Assembly: GCA_025200525.1 (NCBI GenBank)
Contig: CM045761.1
Location: 141,362,223-141,426,222, forward strand
Direction of reading: 5' to 3'
Source: Camellia lanceoleosa
Taxonomy: Eukaryota; Streptophyta; Magnoliopsida; Ericales; Theaceae
DNA: 64,000 nt
Shown: one piece after another, positions 12,102 to 22,013 of the stretch
How the letters are laid out: each line of letters starts with the position of its first letter
Position numbering within the stretch: the first letter of the stretch is position 1
Program-made: the position numbers and the translations under genes
Notes under the pieces: model-generated
Database searches by the model: none
Told to the model about the DNA's origin: nothing
Seen by the model: the letters and a program-made list of their open reading frames with translations, nothing else

Positions 12102-12454
12102 GGGTAATGATGGTGAGAAAATGACCGGAAAATGAAAACCGGCCTAATAAAAAAGTCAACCGAGAAGGTCAACCCCGAGAGGGTCGGAAATGGCGGAAGG
12201 GTCGAATGTGAAAAGACACGGAATGAAGAGAAAATCGAGGGAACAAGTCCCAAAAGGCGAAAATAGCGAAAGGAATACCGAAATGGAGAAATGTTCGGTT
12301 CAAAGTGTTCGAAACGCGAAGGTATTCGCGAATCGGACGACGAAAATGACGTAAAACGCGAGAAAATGCGAGGATCGAGGGTCGAAAACACTTTGGAGAG
12401 GGAGAGCAAAGATTTTCGGCAGCTTGAAGTGAAGAAAATAGGGTTTGGGAACCC

Positions 12455-12463
12455 TATTTTATA
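12455..12463 (-). promoter_or_regulatory. TATA box for the antisense PMD-type gene
   Basis: The minus strand reads TATAAAATA here, about 350 bases upstream of the ATG at 12101. No splice signal is needed between them, so a 5' untranslated region of about 320 bases is plausible. Upstream, around 12500-12560, are copies of an inverted GTGCCG/CGGCAC motif also found in the LTRs. Inferred from motif and position only. Confidence 0.45.
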
Positions 12464-13048
12464 AGACCCGAGGCAAATTGTCAAAACTGCCCCCGATTAG
12501 CTATTTTTGGCCGGTCGGCACTATTTTGTGCCGGTCGGCACATTTTTGTGCCGATAGATGAGTTCATGCAGCCGGTGGTGGCCGGTGACCATCCCACCCA
12601 GCCGGTGGTGTTCCCAAAGCCCTTTTTAGGCAAATTGAGGAGTTTTGGGTCTTCATAGCTCAAGAAAGTACAAGAAAATGCATCCCCGATGCTCAACCGG
12701 CCTCCGTTTTGACTTCGGACCGTCTCTACTGTGCGTGACACTCAAATTCAAGCAGAGATTGTATCCTTTTGTATCATTTTGTCATTTACAGAGATTCAAA
12801 AGTTGCCCCATGTGCATTGTCTAGCGCATCGCGCCATTTTGCACGTCCCTTGCGACTTGCACCATTTTGCATTGTCATGCGGCATGCGTGTCGTACTCCT
12901 TCATCTTGCATCTCATTTTGAGTCACGTAAGGTCTACTACCTCACGTACTTTGTTTTGCATTTCATTCTCCATCCCGTAAGTACGCGTGCCTCATGTGCC
13001 TTTCATTCTACCCCCTGTCGGGTGACGAACACGGTCCATGGGACTAAA
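12464..13048. other. Upstream flank of the antisense gene with GTGCCG/CGGCAC inverted motifs
   Basis: Between 12505 and 12560 the sequence repeats CCGGTCGGCAC and GTGCCGGTCGGCAC separated by short AT stretches, followed by GCCGGTGGT copies to about 12610. The same motif family appears in LTR1 near 640-680 and 2710-2770 and in LTR3 near 25460-25510. No gene is seen; the short plus-strand frame 12731-13192 is repeat-derived. Confidence 0.55.
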
Positions 13049-13690
13049 ACACGCACGGTCCAGGAGACCTTAAATCCTCGGGAGGTGCAAGACCTTCGGT
13101 GCATTGAGGTGTACCTCATCACATTCGTTTCACATTTCATTGCATCTCGAGGCACGTACGCCTCGTTTTGCACTTCATTTTCCATCAAATGAGGCACGTG
13201 TGTCTCATTTCTCGTTTCATTGCATCTCGAGGCACGTACGCCTCGTTTTGCACTTCATTTTCCATCAAATGAGGCACGTGTGTCTCATTTCGCATTTCAT
13301 TGCATCTCGAGCCACATACGCCTCGTTTTGCACTTCATTTTCCATCTTTTGAGGCACGCACGTCTCATGCGCGTCTCATTTGCATTACATGCACTTGGGT
13401 ACTGTGTAACAGTTACCCCATGGTCTGGCGAGACCTTAAACACGCACGGTCTAGGAGACCTTAAATCCTCGGGAGATGAAAGACCTCCGGTACATTAAGG
13501 TGTGCACCTCATTGCATTTGGCATGCATTCCATCGCATTGTTTAGCGCACCTCATCGGTTGCCCCCCCTAGGTCCGGCAAGACCTTAAACCCGCTCATTT
13601 GCATTATCATGCATCTCAAAGCCGCGTTGCCAAGATTTCAAAAAACATGCATTGTCATGCATACATTATACATCGGTCTAGGAGACCTTA
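13049..13690 (+). repeat. Dispersed repeats built on GGAGACCTTAA
   Basis: A ~55-base block with CACGCACGGTC, AGGAGACCTTAAATCCTC and a GACCT.CGGT tail occurs at about 13049-13103 and again at 13441-13495. A shorter copy occurs near 13673-13710, and the related GCAAGACCTTAAAC near 13577. These flank and include the 80-bp tandem array, giving the 3' untranslated part of the element a patchwork of short repeats, as is common in Ogre-like elements. Confidence 0.65.
13139..13380 (+). repeat. Tandem repeat, 80 bp x 3
   Basis: TGCATCTCGA starts units at 13141, 13221 and 13301, giving an exact 80-base period. The first two units are nearly identical; the third has drifted. Each unit has two small inverted repeats: CGAGGC/GCCTCG around ACGTAC, and AAATGAG/CTCATTT around GCACGTGTGT. 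Confidence 0.9.
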
Positions 13691-15233
13691 AGTCCTCTGA
13701 AGGTGCAATTCCTGGTGTTTGTCGTGCCGAACGACTTCGGTGGTCCGGTAAAGCCACCGTCTGCGGTGAGTTCCTAGGAGACCAATGGGGACGGTGAAGA
13801 CTAGAGTTTGAATGGCTTATGCCTAGAACGTAAAGGTTCGAATTTCGAGACTAAAGTCTGGTTTAAATACCTGGGATGTACCCTCGGCTTGAAATCTGTA
13901 TGGAAACCCCATAGGTTGAGGCGGCGTGTTTACGTCTCAATTCTGGATACTGAACTAACCTAGTATGTCGCCCCGTTGGTAGAATAGGGAAAACTGCAAT
14001 CGCAACCATTGCATCACATTGCATTTATCATGCATTTCATTGTAAAATACTATTGCATATGTCATGCATTTTCAAAAATTCAAAAAAAACATGCATCTCA
14101 TGCATCATCAATACTATTGCATATGTCATGCATTTCAAAAAACATTCAAAACACAAAAACACCATGCATATGTCATGCATTCCATTGTAGTATAGTGCAT
14201 ATGTCATGCATTTCTGTAAATATCCATTTCTATTGCATTGTAGTTGCATGCATCCACTGCATCATCTTCCATCCTTGGCTTGCGCCTTTCCTTGTTGAGC
14301 TTGGTCTGGTATGTGCCTATACTTTTCACGTTGAAGCATAGTTCTGCTCGTGTATCGCGCCTACTCCACGCTGGTATGTTGGATTGAGGTTGCGGCACCT
14401 TTTCTGTGTTAGACGCGGCTTGTACGTGTGCATGCCTTTCCTAGGCAAAATACGGTTTGGCCCGCGTGCCATATCCATTGTATCCATTTCCATTACATTG
14501 TAGTATAATCATTGCGTCCGGCATTAGGATCATTATTCTTTCCTCAGCGGGTCGTTTCCCCACTTATGTCATTCCACCCAATACTTGTTCTTGTGTCCGT
14601 GCGAAGTACTCATAGATCAGACATCGTTCTATGGGAGACGGGCTTGTCACTTCCATCAATCTATTTGACATTTGTGTGGTTTCGAACCACTTCGGTTTGA
14701 ACCTTGATTCCATCGCCCTGCATGTAGTTCGCATTAGTTTTAATTGCACTACATTTTCATTTGCATTATTCATACATAGTTTTGTATATATTGCATATCA
14801 TTCATCATTCGCATTGCATATGTCATGCATGTTGCTAACAATATTGTACTTGTTAAGTTTGCTTTCTTCTGTGCACGATATTGTATGTACGGTTCATTTA
14901 CCGCCGGCGCAACCGGACGAGCCGCACAGGTATTGTATCCTCCGTGTGAGACGTTTTGAGAATTACATAATTCTCTTACGTCCTTTCTGCATTGTAGTGT
15001 AGATTGGTGCATTTTAGCTTATAACTGTCGCATGTGTGCTTCATTACAGCTTTCTTTGCGTGATCATAAGTTATGCTCGGCTTCTTGCATTTTCAGTTGC
15101 ATTTTGCCCCTGCCTTCGGGCGCATATCTTTGTTTGTCGTGCATGTTTGTCCAAGTCTTCGGCCTTGTCAAAAATGGGTCGTCTCTGGGCTTTGACATTC
15201 ACTCCCGTCATTGTTATGACTTCCGAGTTCTGT
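13691..15233 (+). other. 3' untranslated internal region, no gene
   Basis: No supported coding region. 14000-14240 repeats ATATGTCATGCATT and related ATGCAT words separated by A-rich runs. 14480-14830 is rich in CATTGCAT words. From 14871 the sequence is the partner of window bases 1-386. Short frames such as 14631-15002 carry no motif. Confidence 0.6.
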
Positions 15234-15247
15234 CAAAGAGGGGCAAC
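15234..15247 (+). other. Polypurine tract of the plus-strand element
   Basis: CAAAGAGGGGCAAC lies immediately 5' of the TGTAGACACC start of LTR2 and is identical to the tract at 373-386. This is the expected site of plus-strand priming. Confidence 0.85.
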
Positions 15248-18200
15248 TGTAGACACCCCATTTTTGACCGTCCTCAAGACTTGGGCGTCACCGCTCGAAC
15301 ACTCGGTGATTACCCACGTTTGGGTTCGCTTAGTTCTGAGTCCTCGGCCAAGCGACCGTGCCTCAGGACCTCCGAACTCGACCGTTTGTGTTTGGTTTTG
15401 CACCAAACTCTTGTGATTTGCCTTGGAAGGGCAGGGAATGCTTTGTGAGGCATCCCCACACACCACCGGCTGGGGCTAGAGGCCACCGGCCGGCTTTAGT
15501 TGTCACTGCACTATATTGTGCGGTCCGGCACTATTTTGGGCGAAATGACCATTTTGCCCAAATGACCACTTTACAAATGCTTTTCGAGATATTTTCGCAT
15601 TTTTGAGCATTGCTTCTCCATACACGTATGGAGGGATGAGTCTTGTTGGCTTAGCTTGTAAGTTTACAAGTTCTATAAGAGGAAAGCTCTCCTCTTGACT
15701 TAGGGTTAGCATTTTTGAGCATTAGACATTGTTAGAGAGCCGAGCTCTGGTTTTTAGGGTTAAGTTAGATACATATATCATATCTCTTTTTCTCTTAGTA
15801 CACTAGGTGTTTAGTTCACACTATTGTACTAAAACACCTAGTGTTTCACCCTCTCCTTGCAACTGAGGTTCCAGAGGCTGTCCTTGGAGGTTCTTGACAA
15901 ATTTTGAGCTCAAGGAAGCATCAACCACAACCTTTGTGGAGAAGGCTACAAGGGTAAGCAAAACTTGCACTTTTTTCCCCATTTTTGCAACTCATTTCTA
16001 CCTAATCTAGAACTGTTTTTGAGCTTAGTGTTTGGCACATAAAAGTTCTGATTTTTAACCCTCTTTATTGTATATTAAGAGTGTTTTGTGGTTTGGGGAG
16101 GTTTGACCCCCTTTAGACCTTGAAAAGGTCCCATTTTGTGCTATTTTGGAGAGATCCGAGATTTTGGTGATAGGATCTCTTCACCACTGAAATCTTGAGG
16201 GATTTCAGTGGTGAAGAGCATGCCTTGAAGTCTCAAGAAGGAGAGGGCCACCCCCTCTCCTTGATGTCCTTGAAAAGGGCAAGTTTTGCCTCTTGAGAGA
16301 GCCCCATGCTTGAGTGTGTGCTGAGCTTGTTTGACTTGTTTTCTATGCTTATATTACTATGATATAACATGTTTTCAAGTTGGTTTTGGCCTCCTATACA
16401 TGCTTAGTATAGTTGCCTTGTAATGCCTCTTTTATGCCTTAACATGCCTAGGTTGTGTGCCTTAGTTTCTAGCATGTTTTAGGCTTAGATTTGTGAAGCT
16501 TGTAAGCTTATTTTGCCATGATTTAGCTCTGTCCATAGCTATTTTGGCCAATCTTGGCATGTATTTGGTAGCCTCTTTGTATTTGGCTTGTTGGCCTCAA
16601 AAGCATGAAAGTGTGGTATGCTATTCTAGCTTTGTTTTTAGTGAATGGAACCATCTAGCATGCCATTTCAGTCCTTCATACATGCTTGGTTGATTGCCTT
16701 AGTGGCCTTGTTAATGCTTTAAGAGCTTGTGTTAAGTGCTCTATGTTTAGGCCTTATTGCATGCCTTAGATTCCATGCTTCCTAGATGCCATCTAGGTGG
16801 TCCCTTAGGCTTAGTTTTATGTGTGAAAACTTTGTCTTTAAGTGCTTTGAATATTGCCATGTATGATTGTGCTAAGTGTGGTTTAATGCCCTATTGACTT
16901 GTCTTAAGCCTAGGCCATTTGCATGCTTTGTTTGGCATGCTTCATTGCATGATTTGGCATTATGTTTGACGTGAATTTCAGAGTTTTGATGCATGCTATC
17001 AGTCTATGTTTGGCCTCTTAAGTGTGCATAAGAGTTTGACTTTGTATGCCTAAGTCTTAAGCCTTAACATGTGCATGTGTGTGCGTGTGTTTAGTCTCAT
17101 TTTCTAGGCATTTTGGCCACTGTTTTGAGCCTTATTAGAGCTGCCCAATTCATGTTTAAGCCCAATCTACAATCGGTTTGCATGCTTGGTTCATGTGCAT
17201 GCTTGTATGCTTGCATAAATGCCATGCCATTGTCCATGTGTGCATAATAGATAACATGCTTAGGACCTCATTGCATTGGCATGTACGCTAGGCCTCTTGA
17301 CTAAGTCATGATGGAGGTTTAGCACCCCTTTATGTGCTTGCTTGGTTTGTATGCATTTTAAATCAAATTTGCACCCTTGGTTCTTAGGATCATCACGCAT
17401 GGAAATGCGCGATTGATGGTCCGGGAATCGAGGCACATGCCCTCTTGAGTCCATAGCATGATGAGGGATGTGCTTGGTGCATACATGCTTTGATTTGCAT
17501 TGCCTTGCCTTTGGTTTCCTCTGTCATTGTCGGGCCAGGTGTTCTGCAGGATAAGGGCCGATCGGCACTCTTTAGTGCCGACCGCCGCCTCTTGGCACCG
17601 ATAATGAAATTAAGGGCAGTGGTTTCCTTCCTCGGTGGCTCGCCTCGGCCGGTGATACTCCCTGCTCGAGAGGCACTCAAGTTTTGGGAATTTTCAGAGA
17701 AGGAGAGCAGAGGAAACAGAGGCACACTTGCACCAAGAAGATAGCCCGAAGCGAGTCCCGCACACGCTGCAACACCTCCTTCCGAGGCATTTATCACTTA
17801 AGTAGATTAATTATTTGATTTAATTAATTTAGTTGATTTGTAATATTTAATTAGCTAGAATAGTTAATTATTTATTTGGTTTTGTATATTCTTTCGGTCC
17901 CTCCGAACGAGGGCGCAATTGTAATAAGTGTACGTGAGTAGGTGCATGTCTTCCAATCCCCACTTCTTTCTATCCCTTTTATTTACCTGCTTATGGTAGA
18001 TTAAGGCATGCCTATCTTTAGCATACCTTATGCAATGCATGTGTGCATTCATGCATTTGTTTACATGCACCGGGCTCGGTACATCATACAAATTGCATCG
18101 TACTTTCAATTCCAAATTGAATACGTGATAGTTGTCACATCTCATGTGCCATGTTTAGGGTTAGCCGAGCCTACTCTAGATTGCATCTATGCCTGTGTTG

Positions 18201-18930
18201 CATTAGCCACTTAACATGAACTAGGTCACGCATGTTTGCTAACTAGTTTTTGTTTTGGCACGGAGTACGATGTAAGTATTTTACGCTTTAGCATATCGCA
18301 CGCGTGTGATTGTTGCCATGACAATAGGATTGCCATGCGGCTAAATGCTTATGTGTTATATAACTGCATGAATGCCTGTGGATGGAGGTTGGATTGCCTG
18401 AGTTGGAACGACCCATTGAAATCCGCATTTTAGCCTACTTGCGAGTAGCAAAAGAAAACAACACGTTTTTCGAGACAAAACGGATATGCAATGTTTATTT
18501 CCAAGTTAGGCGATCTAGTCTATACTTTTGTGCTGCAGATAACATAGTAATTCTAGGCTAATAACCGATAAGAGCATGTAATGTTTTCAAAACGGATATC
18601 GCGGTTAGTAGAGGCCGGCCCTCGACCGGTAAAGGGGGTGCTCATAGCTGACCTTCCCCGATCGTACCCAAGCTCCCGAGCCAAGACCACTTTGGTGATG
18701 ACGGACATGTGGCCTTCGGCACCGAGTCAGGGTTTCCTAAATTTCCCAATAAAATATTTAGGTGGCGACTCTGTAATCTGGCAAAGCAGTCCATGTTTGG
18801 CACTACTTTTCAAAAAATCTGTTTTCTCAAAAGATTTGCCGGATTTGGACTCTTTGGTTCAGATTTAGAACCGTAACACAAAAGGGAGTCCGAACTGTCA
18901 GCGCGAGGTTCCCCCGCGGGACGTGCTACA
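15248..18930 (+). repeat. LTR2 (3' LTR) of the plus-strand Ogre-like element
   Basis: It begins TGTAGACACCCC and ends GACGTGCTACA, so it has canonical TG..CA ends, 3683 bp. TATA box TATAAGA is at 15674-15680 and the conserved hairpin at 16177-16218. Alignment to LTR1 is near-identical over much of 16000-17500. It is patchy at 15290-15780, 17520-17770 and 18060-18930, where short GC-rich and palindromic words are shortened. The same small frames appear as in LTR1 and are not genes. Confidence 0.9.
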
Positions 18931-19182
18931 ACGGGCCTTTGCTTTCCTGATTCTCTCGGAATCTTCAAAACTTGCTTGTTCCGACATAACTGACTGTTCA
19001 ATCATCTCCGTACTCAAAATATTCCAATCTCGGGCGAAATTCTTGACACCTTGACCGGCCGATGTGTTTCGCTCTTTAACCCTTCCTTGCCGCCGATATT
19101 CTCATTCTCGAACTCGCTCTGCTGAAATTCTCCTACCACATCGAGTTGATCGTCCAACCACCCGGGAACTTCTGCTGAATCC

Positions 19183-21303
19183 TCATAATCGAACCACGCA
19201 ACTGCGTCCCCCGGTATTGGTCATCAGAAATTGAGATTGGCCAGTCCTCCCCATACAGTTATATCGCTCTGCTCCTCGTCCCAGACTATCTCCTTGGATC
19301 ACACATAACTCTCCCCCTATTGGTAATTCTACTCCGGGCTCATCTTGGCCTTTTGATAAAATATAGTCATTCAGACTGTACGTCTCCCCAACGTAACTCC
19401 CAGATTCCGCAGACTCTGACTCGACAAAATGTTTCTCCTTTGGAATCTCCCTTCCCCTATTCTTGGCGGTCACCGCCGCTAGCTTAGATTGGGTCATGGA
19501 GATGTCCATCATGCACAAGTCGGCGCAATCGGGGAGGAACACCTCTGGTTTAGGCAGGTGGGTAGGTGTGATATAGATACTAGGGTCGTAGGACACGGTC
19601 CCAGTATGGATGAAATTGAGTCTTTTGGGTGGTGGAGCTTGGTTATGTGTGGGGAGGGGATTTGTAGTAACATTGGGCTTCTCGGAGGGCAAAATCACCC
19701 CGTTATCAATGACATCTTGAATTTCATGGCGTAACCGATAGCAGTGGGTGTCGTGGACTGTCACAGTGAAATGCACAATACTTGGTCAAGTTATGGGTAG
19801 GGGAAGTTTTTTCTGTACGCGGCCCAAATGACTTCGTGTTTTTTGATCAAAACCCCCAGAGCTTTGGATAGGGGCATATATAGTGAGGCGAAAGTTCTGG
19901 TGTTTCTGGGTGGGTATTTGGTAGTTTGCGGGTTGCTTCCGGACGCCGGGAGAATGGCGCATTGCCACGATTTCTTGGAGGGGTTGGTGGTGACCATGCT
20001 CACCGGAGGCTCGTAGTAGATGCGCCACTCGGCTGCATTAGTGTTGCGGTTGAAGGTCCTTCGGTTGCTCCCGATCATTATCAATCCAAATTGCTTCAAG
20101 GCATCTTCAATCTGCACCCCCATTTCATGTAGGTCAGAAAAAGTGGGAAAGGGGACTACTATCATCTTTTGCATCAACTTCGGCTGTAGATTGCGCACAA
20201 TCATCCGAATCTGGTCCTTGTCCGTAGGCCTCAAGGTCATCATCGAAGCCTTGGCCCTCCATCTGGTTACGAACTCTAAAAAACTCTCTTTAGGCTCTTG
20301 CCTAGTTGTCTCGAGATCACAGGTCGTAATCTCAATCTGTGTGTTGTATGAGTACTACGCGATGAAGGCCTCAGCCATTTCGTCCCAATTTCTCTTGACG
20401 TCATCTTCTAGCTTGGCATACCATGCGGATGCCACACCTGACAGGGTTCGGCCAAATAAAGACAACTTCTGAAGCCTACTGAGGCCCATTGGCCTTAGGA
20501 TATCTGAAAACAGTCTCAGGTGCACCATGGGGTCCCCGGACCCGTCAAACCGATCAATATGGGGCATCTTGAATCTGTCGGGCAGCATCACAGTTGCATC
20601 GGTGTATCCATCTTCAATATCGGGGATGGTCTTGACCCCTTGGGATCTCTTGAACAGCTTTTCAAGGTTGCTCAGCTTTGGTGCGGTAGGATCAGTCTCG
20701 AACTCAGAGGGAGAGTCCAGTAGGTTGGCGGATGTTTTTGACATCTGAGGTTGGATTTGAGGTAGAGTTAGAGGTGGGGGTGGTCCTGTGGGCGGTTCTG
20801 TATCACTCTGAACATTGGCTGTCTCCCCAAGGTTTGGAATTCCTGGTGGGGGAGGAACTTGATGCGAAGCAGATGCTCCGGTTTGCTGCTCTAGTCTGGC
20901 AATTGTCTCTGCCTGTTCCCTCACAACTGTGGCCTGTTGCCTGGCGAATTCTGCTTGACGGACGGCATCTTGCTGCATTGCTTTCATGCTTTCTTGAAGG
21001 TGGCGCACCATCTCCTCCAAACTAGCCATGCTATCCTGCTCCGGTTGAATTACTGGTATATATTCTCTCTCTGTTGGTGACACGGAATCCTGATCCCTAC
21101 TGAATACAGGTGGGGTAGATAAAGCCCTTTGAGCTGACTGCTGTACTGATGTCCTCTGTCTTACTGACCTTCATTTAGCAACCGGGGGTAGTGAGTAGTA
21201 CACTGGTTGTCCGTCTATCAGATCCTCAGATCGAAGGAGTCGACGGCCTCTAACCCAGGGTGCTTGGGGGATATCTATCGGGTCGGTAGCAATTGTGCTC
21301 AAC
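19183..21303 (-). pseudogene. Element A gag (Ogre/Tat type), interrupted
   Basis: The main open stretch 21083-20355 has a coiled, glutamine-rich start (LEEMVRHLQESMKAM), a proline-rich linker and the capsid-like motif DRFDGSGDPMVHLRLF, then AWYAKLEDDVKRNWDEMAEAF. After one in-frame TAG near 20357 the frame continues through 20243-19791. A further segment 19776-19183 carries HCYRLRHEIQDVIDNG and NPLPTHNQAPPP, which is typical of the Ogre gag-protease region. Upstream of 21083 the frame continues past a TGA near 21172 toward 21303. Gag forms the particle that packages element RNA. Stops fit C-to-T decay (CAG to TAG, CGA to TGA). Confidence 0.8.
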
Positions 21304-22013
21304 TACCTAATAAAGAGATAAAGAAAGCGTATAAATAAACAGACAATTGGACAGCACAACGGCATAAAATAAACATACAACACACGGTTTGGATAACACG
21401 CTGAACTCGATACACTGTTCCTCAAATACTGATCACTGTTTCTGAATCATTGCCCCCAAGTCTGAATCTTGTACCCACAGATAACTGATTTCCCAAAATA
21501 CTATTACTGGTGCCCTCAGGCCGGATACCCAATCTTGCAAACTGATATGTGTGTTCCTGTAGAGATACACTCTGAAAGCACATAGCAGATAAATGAGGGC
21601 CAATACACCCCTATGTTGGGGTAGGGTTTCCCTGTCCTATTTTGTCAGGAGCTAGGGTTTCACTACGCACGCAGCGGTATCAAACAACCTAACATCGGGT
21701 AAGCAACCTGTCCTAGTTTGGAATGGTCACTATGGATCCGAATATGCACTAGGTCGAATGGTCAAAAAGGGTGCCCCGGTAAAAACCGGGGTTTGTGTTC
21801 CCATACTGACAGAGCCCGCAACCGGTCAGCCTTATGGTCATGCCTTGACAAGACAAGCCTCCAGCAAACCGCTCAGGAATAGCAGATGGCCAACACGGTG
21901 TCCTAGGCGCACCAATGCACATGCAATGCAAAGAAGCACATAAGTGTAGTCAAAAACGAATATCACGAGTTCGAGTCAAGCTCTCTAAACTCCCCAGCAG
22001 AGTCGCCAGAAAC
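21304..22013 (-). other. Element A leader and primer binding site
   Basis: The minus strand reads TGGCGACTCTGCTGGGGA at 22008-21991, five bases inside the LTR end. It is complementary, with about two mismatches by memory, to the 3' end of a plant tRNA-Arg. The following leader to about 21550 is closely shared with 4113-4550 of the plus-strand element. No gene in the leader. Confidence 0.7.

Larger units (their letters stand above)
1..18930 (+). mobile_element. Ogre/Tat-like non-autonomous LTR retrotransposon in tandem (partial internal, LTR, internal, LTR)
   Basis: Bases 1-386 are near-identical to 14871-15247, and both end in the same polypurine tract and run directly into an LTR. The order is therefore internal end, LTR1, complete internal region, LTR2, with LTR1 shared by two copies. 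LTR1 is followed by a degraded primer site; LTR2 is followed by unrelated minus-strand gag DNA with no primer site, so 18930 is the true right end. No protease, RT or integrase was recognised in the 11.2-kb internal region. The LTR and early leader resemble those of minus-strand element A at 21500-25773, which makes this a large derivative of the same family lacking pol. The first five flanking bases, ACGGG at 18931, are a candidate target duplication; the partner copy lies outside the window. Confidence 0.85.
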
